A stretch of 64,000 nt of DNA, taken from NCBI GenBank assembly GCA_022661535.1, contig JAKULF010000006.1, positions 2,413,001 through 2,477,000 on the forward strand, read 5' to 3'. Positions 33,402-45,049 of the stretch are shown in pieces. The position numbers and the translations under genes are program-made. Source of the DNA: Eutypa lata. Lineage: Eukaryota > Ascomycota > Sordariomycetes > Xylariales > Diatrypaceae. Within the stretch, counting starts at the first letter, position 1. Every line of letters starts with the position of its first letter. The notes below the pieces were generated by a model that saw nothing but the letters and a program-made list of their open reading frames with translations, was not told the origin of the DNA and did not search any database.

Positions 33402-36149
33402 TTATTTCTTCTTACCACCCGGACTGTACTTATCCTTCCAAATCCTGCACGCGTCAAGTTTGTGAGTAACGACGACCTGAGGAGGACGGTTTGAAGGGGG
33501 CCATGATTACGTGACTTAAGGTAGCACAACTTTTCAAAAAGAAAAAAAACCCTCACTCGAGGTACCAGGGGAAAGAAAACGCTAGACCTTGTTATCGGGA
33601 ACCCGCTCGTCTCATCACTAACGAGAAAGGCGTTCTTCCGAAGAACTGCAACAGAAAGAATGGACAGCCGGCTGGTTGGCTAATTAGGGGGTGTGCTTGC
33701 TTGGCCTCGATTCGGGCCGCCGGCGTAGGTCGCGAGGCCCATTTTCAGGGCCGGTCTAGAACAGAGACGGCCCAATAAACAAATAAACAAGGCGATCGGA
33801 GCGAATGGGCTCGGGAGGCCCCCAAAACCTATCAGGCGGTGGTATAGCGAGTCACCTGCGACGCCGACAGCTCCCGCAGCGTTGCTTGCTGCGTCGCCGA
33901 CGCACGGGGGAGGGAAATAAATGAGCCAAAGAGAAGCGCGACGGGAAAACGGGGAGATGTCGGCCGAAAAGGAAAAGAAAGTAAAGTACTGTCTGTCCCA
34001 ACGTACCAAGAGTTCCCTAGCGTCTTATTGCCGTTCTGTTCAGCCAGTCGGTAGTAGCGAGCCGATGCAAACTGGAGAGCATACAGTCAGCCTCATGTGA
34101 CATTTTCCATGTCTCGGCGCCCGGGGGGATGAGCCGGGAGCCTCCGATTCGCGGACACAGCGGTAGAGCCTCGTTGGTGCCCAACCATTGAATCGCGATA
34201 AGGCAGGCAGGCTCCCGAAGTCGTCGACACCTAGAGGATATCTAGAGGTTGACAGATCCCGAGAGCGCAATGCCGCGATCTACTGAGATCTACTAATAGG
34301 CATGAGATCGAGCCCGGATCGAGCCCTAGCCAAGACCGACTGCCGTGCGAACGGTCGTCACGGTTTGTCTCAAATTTGGCGAGGAAAAAACCATGACCGT
34401 AGAGCCGGGAAGGATATATGATAGGTGCAGGGTAAGGTAGGGAGGTTGGCGATGGTTCTTCATGCCTAACATACATACCTTGTCCTTCTTGCATCCAAAG
34501 CCTTCGAGATAGCACCAGCCGACCTCATTCATGGCGTCTTCACCGAAAAGCAAGCTTGGTCAGCCTATCACGTCCAGGAGCGGTCTATGCAAGGAGGCCG
34601 TCAGGCTCGAAATACTCACCGGTATCGCCAAGATTAGCAGCCGTCTCGTAGTACTATAGGCAATATTGTCAGTCGGTGGCTGAAGCTGGGCATCGTTTTT
34701 CTCCTGCTCAACAATTTAGGTATCCCCTAAACCTTCCTTGACATGGAACTTAAACACGCCATTTTTCCTGCCCAAACCGTCCAAGTTTGAAAGAAAAAGA
34801 AAGAAGAAGAAAAGAACATGCTTCTCAAGAACTCACCTGCTTCGCCGCGACCGGATCTCGATCGACGCCCCAGCCGTTGCGGAAGCAGTTGGCCAGCTCG
34901 AAAATAGCCAAGATGAGCTCGCCCTTGGCGGCGCCTCCCTTGTTCAGCCCGGCTTGCAGGGCCATCCTCTCAACCTCTGCCGCGTTGGAAGCAGCTGCCG
35001 AGAGGTAGCTGACGGCGCGGGCGGGATCCGGCTCGCATCCCCAGCCGTGCCTGTATTGGTTGCGTGTATGGTCAGCATCTTGAACTAGCATATTTTGTGA
35101 ACATGTATGTGTCTATCGATCTATCCATGCCACATGTTGTTGCAGTAGTGATAGTAGTAGAGACAGCAGCTCCATGCGTGCGTGCATGCATACGTGATCT
35201 GGATATGATCACGCAGGAAGTACAGCTGCGATCCATTGACCTCACATCACACCACGTCAGACAAACAGGGAGGTTATTCTCCTCGGAAATGGGAAAGGAA
35301 AGAAAGAAAGAAAGAAAAGAAAAAAAGAAGGAAGAATCTCCAGCAGATCACTAACCTCAGCGCAAGTCCGTACAGCACCTGACTCAGGGGATTATTCGCG
35401 CCCTGGGGATCAGCCAGCCGCCCAAACAAGCTCGTGGACTTCTCCAGCTCGCCCTCCTCGTGCAGCCGGATCGCCTCCTGGATGTCCTCGTCGAGGGTCT
35501 TGGAGGACACGACGCCGCTGTTGGACCTCCTCCGCGGCGCCGCCGCATCATCCCCTCCCAGGCTCAAACCCGCGAGCTCCGGAGCAGCCGGCGACCGGCT
35601 CCGCCGCCTCTCGCTCTCGTCGGCGGCCTGCGCCAGCATCGTCGCGCGCTTCTCCCACTCGCGCTCGCCCTTGTCACCGTCGTCGCCATCCCCTTGTTGG
35701 TTATCGGCGTCCCCATCCCCCGTGATGCTGATCTGCGGCAGGTCACCAGGGACGTACTCGGACGTGGCGTTCTTGCCGCCGCGGGAGGACAGCCCCAGTC
35801 GCTGCGATAAGCGGCGGTGCCCACCACCACCGCTTCCTTCCTTCGGAGCTGCGCCCAGGTAGTCGCTCTTGGCCGACGAGGTGCTGCTCGCCCTCGACCG
35901 CGACGACCGGAAGACGTCGAGGCTGCGGCGCGGCTTGCCACTGCTGCTGCCCCCATCTTTTGTTTTCAGATGATTAGAAGAGGAGGAGTCCCCGTAGTGG
36001 CTCGGCGGGTGGATGATCTCCTGCGTGTGCGTGTCCGACCGGATGAAGGTGAACTCGGGCCCGGCGCGCAGCCGGTCCAGGGTCTCGGCGTTGGTGCCCG
36101 CGCCGTCGTCGAGCTGGTCCTTCTTCTTGAGGAGATCGCGGAGACCCAT
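33402..36149 (-). CDS. Sel1-repeat protein (fungal Nif1/Dsf2-like)
   Basis: Minus-strand exons are 36149-35356, 35050-34837, 34653-34620, 34537-34479, 34071-34007 and 33444-33402 (402 aa, frame kept at every junction). The N-terminal half is disordered and Ser/Arg-rich after a conserved-looking start MGLRDLLKKKDQLDD. From about residue 230 come tandem Sel1/TPR-like repeats: AIRLHEEGELEKSTSLFGRL, HGWGCEPDPARAVSYLSAAA, NGWGVDRDPVAAKQYYETAA, NEVGWCYLEGFGCKKDK and ASARYYRLAEQNGNKTLGNS. The end is WIWKDKYSPGGKKK. Sel1 repeats are protein-binding scaffolds. Fungal relatives are annotated as cell-cycle inhibitor Nif1 or Dsf2, and orthology here is inferred. Introns of 305, 183, 82, 407 and 562 nt are much longer than elsewhere in the window. 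The last exon codes for only about 14 residues. Confidence 0.8.
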
Positions 36150-37990
36150 TGTTATTGTTGTTGTTGTCGTCGTCTGTCGTCAGCTGCTTTTTTATATATA
36201 TAATCTGCTGCGACTGCCTCAATGTAGGTATGTAGGTATATATGTCAATAGTATATATAATGTAATGTGATGTAGCTAGATTACTACTTCCCAGGGCGAG
36301 GTATATCGGGCTAGATTAATAGTATAATGTAGTTTAGATAGATAGACGTGTCGATGAAGTCTCGCGCCCTTGGTCTTCGGTCTCTCGTTCTTTGTCTGTC
36401 TTCTTCTTTTCCCTTGGAACAATGAAAGCTAGGGGAACTAACTAGCTCAGCTTAGCTCAGCTCAGCAGCGGGTTGAGATTTAAATAACCAACGACAGTAA
36501 CACAGCAAATTTGAGCAATGAGTGATGATGATAGGATGAATGAAGGCTTTGGTTAGCGATAAATCATAGGAGTCTCTTGCTCCCACACACTTTTTTGTGA
36601 CGTTTCAAAATAACTCGATATGTACAGTTCGATTGGAAGCCGTCTCTCAGCTCAATACTACGTTAGAGAGAGAGAAAAAAAGAGGCTTAAATACGCGCCG
36701 GCCACTGACGAGCATTGGAGGAGGGGGAGGGGCTCAGATGGATCATGGTAGGGTTGTCTCCCCCACGCATGTAGGTACCTAAACCGTTACCTAAGTTTTC
36801 AACGCCTGAAAGTGGCCCCGCGGCCCCCATCAGCTCCAAGGCGATGCATGCATTCGGCAAGGCTCAGAGTGACCTATACTATAGTGCGTCTTTGTCAGGT
36901 ATGGCTAGGATGGTTGAGGATGTATTAAAGGTATCGAGGCCTCTCATTCACAAATACCATAAGACATTATAAAAGTGCGAGGTCTCATTATTTCATCGTT
37001 ACAATAGCTCAACAACAATAACTAGTGACTCTAAAGGGTTAATTAATATAGGTAGTTAAGGGCCCTGTCATTCCAAGTCACAGTTCGTTTTAGTTGGCCA
37101 CTAAAAATAGGACGGTACTCCATAGTTCAGGTACCGCAACTCAATAGTCCACATGACAGTTCACCTCCTCGTCTCATATCTATGTGTACGTAAGGTGAAA
37201 CCCACCGCTATACTATGTAGATTTATAAAGACATAATCAACGCTATAGTATCAATCGTAGAATATGATTTAACCTGATGCTTCGTTTGAAATATCACAGA
37301 AACATACACAGGTTCTAGAGTATGTAGCTTCCTACTCTCTAATATTCTAGTTAAAGGGCTTGCTAGCGAATCAGTGCCGAGGTCCATTTAAAGAAGTGCT
37401 CGCACCTGTCAGCTCATAGCTTAAATTACTGGCAATTCATAGTTTCATCAACGATAGAAAGTGAAATGTAGAAGAGTATAACTTAGGTACACTCATTAAG
37501 ATTAAAAAAGTACTGATATTCCTACAGATGCTTCGCTTATATTGAGAGGGTTTTACGAAGAGACAGTTATCAACATTTAGGTCACACCCTATACACTATT
37601 CCCTTGATAATGAATAAACAATTTAGATTTAAATCATATTAGGCACAAAGACGAACACCAGTCACGATAAGAGTTGATGCCATTTTACAATCATACACTG
37701 TTATTATCTATGTATATTCTGCCATCTATCCCTTTCCCGCGAAGTGGATTGACTCCTTTTCAAGTTCACCTAAACAGTGAAGCAAACGGGGGTATCACGA
37801 ACAATTGAAACGAGAAAGGCAACGCATCAAACGCCAACCAATCGTGATATACCCCTTCCGATAGCCTTACGCAATTGTGTGTTACTAAGTCGAAGAAACC
37901 GGCAAGAAGCATGCTAGCCAAGGCGATGCTAGCCATGGGTGCTAAGACATGCTAAGAAATTCCTACAGTTAGTTGAGGTGCTCGATCTTA
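36150..37990. other. Intergenic region between the Sel1-repeat and CCCH genes
   Basis: The left part (36,150-36,500) should be the promoter of the minus-strand Sel1 gene. It has CT-rich stretches and a TTATATATATA box-like run near 36,190. From about 36,900 to 37,800 it is AT-rich with short motifs and no coding frame, resembling old repeat DNA. Confidence 0.45.
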
Positions 37991-39528
37991 TCAGAAACCG
38001 ATAAAATCAGACTGTTCCGAGAACCGTGGGTCTTCGCCTTCATCTCTTTCAATGAATTCTTCTACTCCGTCGGAATCAATGTCGTCGCTATCCGCCGCAA
38101 AGTCATCATCGCTAGATACGTCATCCATCTCCTCTGGAGAGGAACGGTTGCCGGCTCTGCGAAGGACGCTCGCCCTTTCTATATGGGGTCGCTTACAGCC
38201 CTGGACCTTACAAACACCTGTGTTGCTAAAATCGGCGCATTCAAACACGTGACGATCAGGGCACTGAGCTCCCTTGTCACAGTATCCATAAGTTCCAAAA
38301 GCCCGGCATACGGGATCGCTTTGGGAATGCTGAGCATGGAGATAGGGGCAGGAAGGGTTGATACAATGTCCCCTGGCAAAATGCATGCAAAGGGGGGTCC
38401 GTTTTTCTGTGACCTCGTGGGAGAGGTCACATGAGTTGCCCTCTGGGCAATTGCCTTTCGAGAGCAATTTTCTGCAGATAGACACCTTGGAAACGTCGTG
38501 GATATACCGGCAGTTAGGGCCATTGCGGCAGCGACCTACAAGTATGTTAGTATTTACACTGGGGTTCTTACCACACCGCCAAAGAGAAGTAGTTGAAGAG
38601 ATAGGCGAATCCGGTTCTTTTGAGGAAAACAATACCGTTCCAGGAGAAGGTCTTGCACTGTTCATTGACCTTCTTAACTCCGCCGACAAGCCTAAACAGT
38701 GTTAGCATGTAAGCTATGAATACCCGAGACTACATACTGCTGAGCCTTAACAATACCATGTCGCACTAGGTTACCGTTTCTAGTTCGATGAAATTTGACA
38801 TCACCGACAAAGGCCACCTTGGGAGTAGCGTTAGGAGGATTGATGTCACCTAAATACCATTAGTATACCATTAGCGGTGGTTGCATATTAACCAAAATTA
38901 GCGGCTCATATTTACCGGGAAGCTTGACGAGCTTGTTTCCACCTTTTAAAACTTGGAAGCTGATTCCATCGATGAGGATTTCGAATCTCGAGGCAGGCCC
39001 AGATCCAGGCATTGAGGAGGGTGGGGCTGTGGCGTTAATCGCATGCTGACGGGCGAAATTGGCAAACTGGGCCTTTTCTTGATTATCCTTCTGGAGTTGC
39101 TTGTGACGGTGAGTTTGCTCAATCGCGTTGCTGCGTGATTGCGCTTCCTTTTCGTATACCGTACTATTTATCAACTGCATGTGACGATCGTTTCTCGTAA
39201 CCCATGATGGGTTAGTCGAGTTGGCAGCAACACTAGCATCTGGAGATTGAGTAGAACCGGGTTGTCCATTGAGAACGAGAGTCTTGTTGCGATATTTACG
39301 CGCGGGCGCGCGATAGCCTGCAGAAGGATAAGGCGCAGGTCTATGGTAGGGTGCTCTAGAAGATTGATTGGGATCTAAATTGTCAGTTTTTATGATGATA
39401 ATGATTGCGATGACAAATGACTATGCCTTACCGAAGTTGGGGGTGTACTGTTGGGCTTTGTGACGATTGATTTTACCAGCCAGATTGCCAATTCTGGCCA
39501 TCAATTCTTGCTCTTCTGTAGTCGCCAT
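37991..39528 (-). CDS. CCCH zinc-finger protein with five fingers (ZC3H3/Red5 type)
   Basis: Minus-strand exons are 39528-39432, 39374-38916, 38849-38738, 38691-38636 and 38535-37991 (422 aa). Five CCCH fingers stand in a row at about residues 236-345: CKTFSWNGRCRNGPNCRYIH, CRKLLSKGNCPEGNSCDLSH, CMHFARGHCINPSCPYLH, CRAFGTYGYCDKGAQCPDRH and CADFSNTGVCKVQGCKRPH. A basic N-terminal part holds KTLVLNG and a coiled stretch, and an acidic tail ends SEQSDFIGF. Intron 4 (donor GTATTG, 100 nt) must be removed to complete finger 1. Five fingers in this spacing are the layout of human ZC3H3 and fission-yeast Red5, nuclear factors linking poly(A) RNA to export and exosome decay. The fingers are seen; the function is inferred from the family. 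Confidence 0.85.
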
Positions 39529-40657
39529 GATTTATCGGTCGAACGCTGCTATATTGTCAATAACTACAGATTGATGGTAAAGAGAAGTTAAAATGATGCA
39601 GTGGGATACTAGGCGATGATGGTGTGAAGACAATTTGTCTAAAGTGATAGGAAGTAGGTAGGTATGTAGAAGGAATGATTTGATGAGTGGATGGATGGAT
39701 GGATATGATGTAAGTTGTGTATTGATAAGAGGACAGTATGAACAGGCGACAGGGAGAGGTGGGGTTAAGTAGTTAGGTATTTAAGGCCATTCATTGGATA
39801 AGCGAAAGAACGCGACGGCGGCAACAGAGGCAAAAGAGAGGAATTGGTTAATGCTGAGTCACCCCCATCAATGAAAGTGTAGATGAAAGTGAAAATGAAC
39901 ATTGGCACGCTGGCACGTGCCATGAATGATGAATCTCTTTGTTCAGGTTGTCTATCGATGGTATGTTGAAGGAATTGAATGCCATAACAATGTGTAACAC
40001 CTACCTTTGTCTCCAACTTCTTTAGTGTTCATAAGCATAGGCATGCAAGCAAATATATCAGAGGAAGACTAGGGGAAACCCAGAGAGGGAAGAATGTGTT
40101 TGCGCAAATCAGTCTGTTGAAATCTTGATACGTACGTTAGTTACATGTATTCGTAGGATAAAGTTAATAGAAGTATCTACTGTAGAACCCTGATCAAGAA
40201 AATGGAAGCCATGAGAAACCAGAGTCCAGACCACTTGCTTGGTGCTGTCCGGTTTGAGTTTAGTTAGCAGCTTTATCTACCTATTCTGCTATTCAAACAG
40301 ACCTGACTGCAGCCGCTCGCAGCTGCCATGCCTACCTAGGTATTGTATTGTACATACATGACTACCTAGCTGTATGTACTATTTAATAACTATAGCTAGC
40401 TTATTACTGCGTCATTCTGCCTAGAATTACTTAGTAAGGCTACCTACTGTAGGTAGCTCAGACGCGGTACCTACTGACAATACAACTCTCAACCATTTTA
40501 TCAATTCACTTAAGCTTTTCTTTGACGTACACCACAACGGGAACAAGGTCCCTCTTTGCCACAACACCGACCGACTTCAATCGTCAATATCAGGAAATCG
40601 CTATTATTCGTCTTGTCACGTAGAGATCAATCGTCCGTCTTTCAGGCCATTTTCAGC
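39529..40657. other. Divergent promoter region, CCCH gene / TFIIF beta
   Basis: 1.1 kb between two outward-facing starts. It holds a GATGGATGG simple repeat (about 39,690-39,705) and a cluster of CCTAGGTA/TACCTA motifs (about 40,332-40,470). The minus-strand ORF at 39765-40016 has no coding character. Confidence 0.45.
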
Positions 40658-41912
40658 ATGGCTACTACATCTCAGGTCAAGGCCGAACCAGGCATCAAAC
40701 CCGACCCCGAAGATGTTAAGCCTTCACCTGCCGCCATGTCTGAAGACGATATCTACGAGGATGCCGGAGACCTCGAATTCTACACCGACGGTCTCACCCC
40801 GGACAATTACGCCGGGAGCGTTTACTTAACCCATGTTCCGAAATACTTGTACGATGCGTGGGAACACCTCGATGATGACGCTGAGATTAGAATTGGTACT
40901 ATACGACAATGGAACGAGATCGGTCCGAATGGCCAACCCAAACCACGCATTGCGATGCTTCTAGATCACCGCCGACCCGAACACCAGACTGTTCCCAAGG
41001 AGTACAACCTAGACGTCAAGGATATGCAGCTTAACAATACCTTCTTGTTCACCGAGCAAGATCTCCCTGGTTACAAGAACAAGTCTCAGGGTGCCAACAA
41101 CAACATCCCACAATATCTTCGGCGAAAACATGAGCAGTCGCGTGACAACGCCCAGCAAGATGGCAACAACAACAACCCCAACAACGGCGGTGTCAAGAAG
41201 CGTTACCAACAGCGCTACAGGAAGGCCATACCGAGTTTGTACCCTTTGTCACGAGGTATATTGAGGATATGCTAACTGGGAACAGAGAAAACTGTGCTAG
41301 CTGGAAAGTTTGCGCACGAGCTGAATTGCCAGCCTGTCCTGAATGCCGAGGCGAAGCATATTCTTGCCACGAGAGCAAACGATGCTATGAAACCGAAGGC
41401 GACTACCAAGATGATGGCTTCCGCCCGCGGAATGCCTACTGGGATCATCCAACCTGGTTCCTTCGTGCCCGACAAATTCAGCAACCTGGTTGTAAGTTTA
41501 ACTCTTTGTATCTATTCTGCGCGCGTGTTCTAATATACGACAGCGTCCTCTTGTGGACCCCAAGAAGTCGGGCAAGAAGAAGCAGGAGGAGAGGGCGGCG
41601 CGCTTGACCCAGCACGAGCTGCGCGATCGTATCTTCCAGTGCTACGACAAATTCAGTTTCTGGTCTATGAAGGCTTTCAAGCAGACCCTGAACCAGCCCG
41701 AGGCATGGCTGCGCGAGAACCTCGAGGAGCTGGCTGTGTTGCACAAGACTGGACGCTTTGCCAACCACTGGGAGTTGAAGGGCGAGTACAAGCGAGGCAC
41801 TATGCAGGCTGGTGATGCGGCTGCTGCGCCTGACGTAGGCCCCGAAGGTGACGATTCCGATTTCGACGCCGATGATGATAACGTGGAGATGGAGGATGTG
41901 ATGCCTTCTTGA
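40658..41912 (+). CDS. TFG2: Transcription initiation factor IIF, beta subunit (RAP30/Tfg2)
   Basis: Exons are 40658-41234, 41286-41491 and 41544-41912 (383 aa). With the alpha subunit it binds RNA polymerase II and helps initiation and promoter escape. An acidic N-terminus (SEDDIYEDAGDLEFY) precedes the TFIIF-beta dimerisation fold (about 45-260: VYLTHVPKYLYDAWEHL, AEIRIGTIRQW, YQQRYRKAIPKKTVLAGKF). A lysine-rich linker (DPKKSGKKKQEER) and the winged-helix domain (RDRIFQCYDKFSFWSMKAFK ... FANHWELKGEYK) follow, and the tail is acidic. The ATG at 40658 is chosen because upstream codons belong to the leader. Intron 1 (51 nt) has an unusual donor, GTTTGT, but its removal is needed to join AIPK to KTVLAGK. 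Its branch point GCTAACT is good. Confidence 0.93.
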
Positions 41913-42607
41913 AAGGAACTTCGATAAGATTTCGGTTGGTTGTTCTTTCAAGCACCTCGAGCATGGAAAGGGAGTTTGGTGTTTGGCGTTCCCTGGGAAG
42001 TGTGCTTTGCATAATTATTCCCTTTCATAGACGATACCCCCGGCAGAAGCGGACTACACTGAGACCTGGACAGCGTATCAATGCCAGGTAGTTACTTTTC
42101 CGAATAGATGGTCGGGCAGTTATACTCGGACTAGGTATCATGAATGAATGCATTTCCACTCATGCGACTCATGCCCAAAAGCGTTACCTAAATTAGTTAG
42201 GTCTATCTTGTCACCTCACAACCAGATGGTGCTCCAAAAAAAAAGCAGAGCCGCAATGAACTCCTAAGTGGGTCTAACGTCTCACTGTAACGTGGGCTTG
42301 CATCATAGCCTATCCGAGTGCATAGACGTTTGTAGTAGTGCCTATATAAATAAGGAAGTGGCATGACACCTTGACTTGACTTATCATTGGACCAGTGATT
42401 TGTTATACGCCCTTTACTACATGGACCTTCGTTTCAAATCATATGTCTTGAAATCATTATCCTTTTCACAAACTCTATTTCCCAGCCAAACCTTCAACCC
42501 CTCTACTTCTCTCCACCGGCTCCCCAACGTTCCCTCTCTCTCCACTTCTTCCACGCCGGCCGGGCCTTATGTAATCACTCGCTCATCCACAACCATCAGC
42601 ATCAGCC
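41913..42607. other. Intergenic region, TFIIF beta to HAD phosphatase
   Basis: About 0.7 kb holding the TFIIF beta 3' flank and a CT-rich leader (about 42,460-42,600, for example CCCTCTACTTCTCTCC) before the HAD gene. No ORF is supported. Confidence 0.45.
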
Positions 42608-43603
42608 ATGAGCATCTTTCTCGACTTCGACGGCACCATCACAGTAAATGACACCATCGGCGAGCTCGCCAATTTCGCCCTAGGCGTACAGGAGCAGCAA
42701 CAACAACAACAACAACCCCCGCCCAACCCCAATAGCAAACCCAACAGCAACAGCAACAGCAATGCCACCCTCACCGACTCCTGGAAAGCCCTAGTCCACG
42801 CCTACACGGCGGACTACCGCGCGGGCGCCGCAGCGCACCACACGCCGGCGGCCTCGCGCCTGAGCCTCTCCCAGGAAGTCGAGTTCCTGCGGTGCCTGAA
42901 GGACGTCGAGGAGCGCTCCTTCGCCCGCGTCCGGCAGTGCGGGCTGTTCCGCGGCATCTCGGCCGACCGGTTCCGGGACGCGGGCGCGGCCCTCGTCGGC
43001 GCCGGCAAGGTCCGCCTGCGGCCCGGGTTCCGCGAGTTCGTCGACCGCCGCGTCGCCGAGGGCTGGCGCGTCTGCGTCGTTTCCGTCAATTGGTCCGATG
43101 CTTTCATCAGGGGCGCTTGTAGTGGTGGTGGTAGTGGTAGTGGGTGCGAACCGGCGGATGTAGTGGATGTCATTGCGAATCGCGTGCGGAGCGAGGATGG
43201 AGCTGTTGTTGGACCGGCGGGGTTGAAGGGGTGGGGGAGAGGAGGGCGTGGGGAGGACGAGGGCGAGGACGAGGGCGAGAAGACGTCTCCCGTTCTGACG
43301 AACTCGCAGGATAAACTCGATGTCATGAGGGCTGTCTTGCAGGAGGAATCGCTCGCGGGTAGGCCTTCTGTCTATGTGGGCGATTCGACCACGGATCTAG
43401 AGTGCCTCCTCGCGGCGGGCTGCGGTATCGTCATGGCGGATAAGCCGGACTCGACGCTCCTGGAGACGCTGAAGAGGATAGGAACGGAGGTGCCGCACGT
43501 GCGCGACGCAAGCAACAGCAGCAACAGCAGCAGCAGCATATCGTGGGCTTCTAGCTTCGAGGAAATCAACGAACATGTGACGTTCGATATCAATACAAGA
43601 TGA
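42608..43603 (+). CDS. HAD-superfamily phosphatase (phosphoserine phosphatase/MtnX-like)
   Basis: A single exon of 331 aa. HAD motif I is IFLDFDGTITVND, with nucleophile Asp6 and general acid Asp8. Motif II is probably VCVVSVNWSDAF, and motif IV YVGDSTTDLECLLAAGCGIV supplies the metal-binding Asp pair. The cap region between motifs I and II (about 60-160) is rich in Arg and Ala and highly GC-rich. A polyglutamine run followed by Pro and Asn/Ser repeats (about residues 29-55), a Gly/Ser run (about 178-184) and an Asn/Ser run near the C-terminus (about 299-312) are inserted in loops and coded by CAA/CAG and AGC repeats. Members of this group dephosphorylate small metabolites; the substrate cannot be told. 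The start ATG 42608 sits directly before motif I, so no targeting signal is present. Confidence 0.82.
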   Translation: MSIFLDFDGTITVNDTIGELANFALGVQEQQQQQQQPPPNPNSKPNSNSNSNATLTDSWKALVHAYTADYRAGAAAHHTPAASRLSLSQEVEFLRCLKDVEERSFARVRQCGLFRGISADRFRDAGAALVGAGKVRLRPGFREFVDRRVAEGWRVCVVSVNWSDAFIRGACSGGGSGSGCEPADVVDVIANRVRSEDGAVVGPAGLKGWGRGGRGEDEGEDEGEKTSPVLTNSQDKLDVMRAVLQEESLAGRPSVYVGDSTTDLECLLAAGCGIVMADKPDSTLLETLKRIGTEVPHVRDASNSSNSSSSISWASSFEEINEHVTFDINTR

Positions 43604-44152
43604 AATTAACTCATCCCATTTGGACCTGAGTTATTTATGTAGCTCTGGGTGACTTAAAGTGCCTAGCGATGTGACTTACAGATGATGGCGATGATGGTGA
43701 TGATGATGCCTGGTCTGATCAGCGGCCTCCCGGAACTAGTTGCAAACTACATGTGAGCGTTCCACAGCGTCACCCCTATCAGTTTCATATCAGTCCTAGT
43801 GAAAATTCGATTGCATTCTCAGATGATTCACTAAGTTCTAACCTTCGTGACAAATTCCTCGCACAATGCTTTGTTGCATTCCCGAGGAACGAATGATGGG
43901 GATGTCGTGTCATTCCAAGCATATCGAGCGCAATTCACTGGCAATTCCCGGTGACTCCACCACCGACAGCAACTTTCGAACCCAGCATTAGCGAAGGGGA
44001 AATTCTGCGTACAGCAAGCAGTATAGTAAACTAGTAAATTATTTCTCTGGACAATATATTGTAATTACTAATTATCCATCCAACCCATAGTCCAGTGCCT
44101 TATACAGGAGATCTAGCTGGTTCCATTTTTTGGATCCATATCATTCTACGCG
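43604..44152. other. Intergenic region
   Basis: A GATGATGGTGATGATGATG repeat lies at about 43,681-43,709. Otherwise this is unremarkable AT-balanced DNA with no gene seen. Confidence 0.45.
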
Positions 44153-45049
44153 ATGGGTTCTCACAGAAATAAGAAAAAGGGGAAAGCACACGCTACTTAT
44201 AAGCAGGAGCCATACATTGAAGAACCACAACCACCCTACTATGAAGAGGAGGAACCATCTATTGAAGAAAAGAAGCCGAAGAAGTCATGGAATGACGACG
44301 GAGATAGAGGAGAACACAACTATTACGGGATACAAACACCATACCCCCAAAGTTCGTCTCGCGATCAGACCTACTCATACCCACCGGTCTACCCGCAGGC
44401 TCCTCCAACCCAGTGGCCAGCTCCAGGGCAGCAATATTCTGCACCACCTGGAATAGCTTGGCCGCCACAACCACCACCACAACCACCATTCCCACCACCG
44501 CCACCACGGCAGCCACCACCTCAGTGGCAACAGGAGCCGTTCTCACCGCAGCCGCAGCCGAACCCGCATAGCTTCGAATCGAAGCTTTCGAATGATATCC
44601 AGGTATTTGATTTTTTAATGCGAGAGAAGATTGAAAACCTTCTACCTAGCGCTGGCTTCCTACTTCGGAAACTACTTGCCCTTACAATCCCGCCCGAGAT
44701 ATGCCTGAAAACATATTCGTTGGACATACCCGAGCCCGGGATGATAACGGGACCCCGGACTGTGCCGACTCCTATCATAGCCCACTTCACGAAGGTATCT
44801 CTACCGTATGACCTCGTAGCCAATATTAGGTTTTGGAAAGGCATCGTTAAGAGGCTGGATCACATGTACGGAGAACAGGGCAAAATTCGCCGGAGACACA
44901 TGTCGGGATACGTGTTCTGTTTCGGCGATGTCTGCTCGCTGTGGCTTCCCCCATACAACGTCTGGAGAATCGGCCACGAGAACCGTGGTCGAGTTGTCAC
45001 GCTGGAGCCAATACCTGTGGATCAGTATCATCTCGGATACATATACTAA
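44153..45049 (+). CDS. Proline-rich orphan protein
   Basis: A single exon of 298 aa. Residues 1-55 are Lys/Glu-rich (starts MGSHRNKKKGKAHA). Residues of about 65-140 are very rich in Pro, Gln, Tyr and Trp (PPQPPPQPPFPPPPPRQPPP), typical of a disordered interaction region. From about 145 to the end is a compact-looking domain (IQVFDFLMREKIENLLPSAG, then FCFGDVCSLWLPPYNVWRIG). I know no domain matching it. There is no signal peptide or membrane span. Base composition is less GC-rich than in the neighbouring HAD gene. It may be restricted to related fungi, with the conserved part in the C-terminal half. It ends only about 690 bp before the next small orphan gene on the same strand. Confidence 0.6.
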   Translation: MGSHRNKKKGKAHATYKQEPYIEEPQPPYYEEEEPSIEEKKPKKSWNDDGDRGEHNYYGIQTPYPQSSSRDQTYSYPPVYPQAPPTQWPAPGQQYSAPPGIAWPPQPPPQPPFPPPPPRQPPPQWQQEPFSPQPQPNPHSFESKLSNDIQVFDFLMREKIENLLPSAGFLLRKLLALTIPPEICLKTYSLDIPEPGMITGPRTVPTPIIAHFTKVSLPYDLVANIRFWKGIVKRLDHMYGEQGKIRRRHMSGYVFCFGDVCSLWLPPYNVWRIGHENRGRVVTLEPIPVDQYHLGYIY

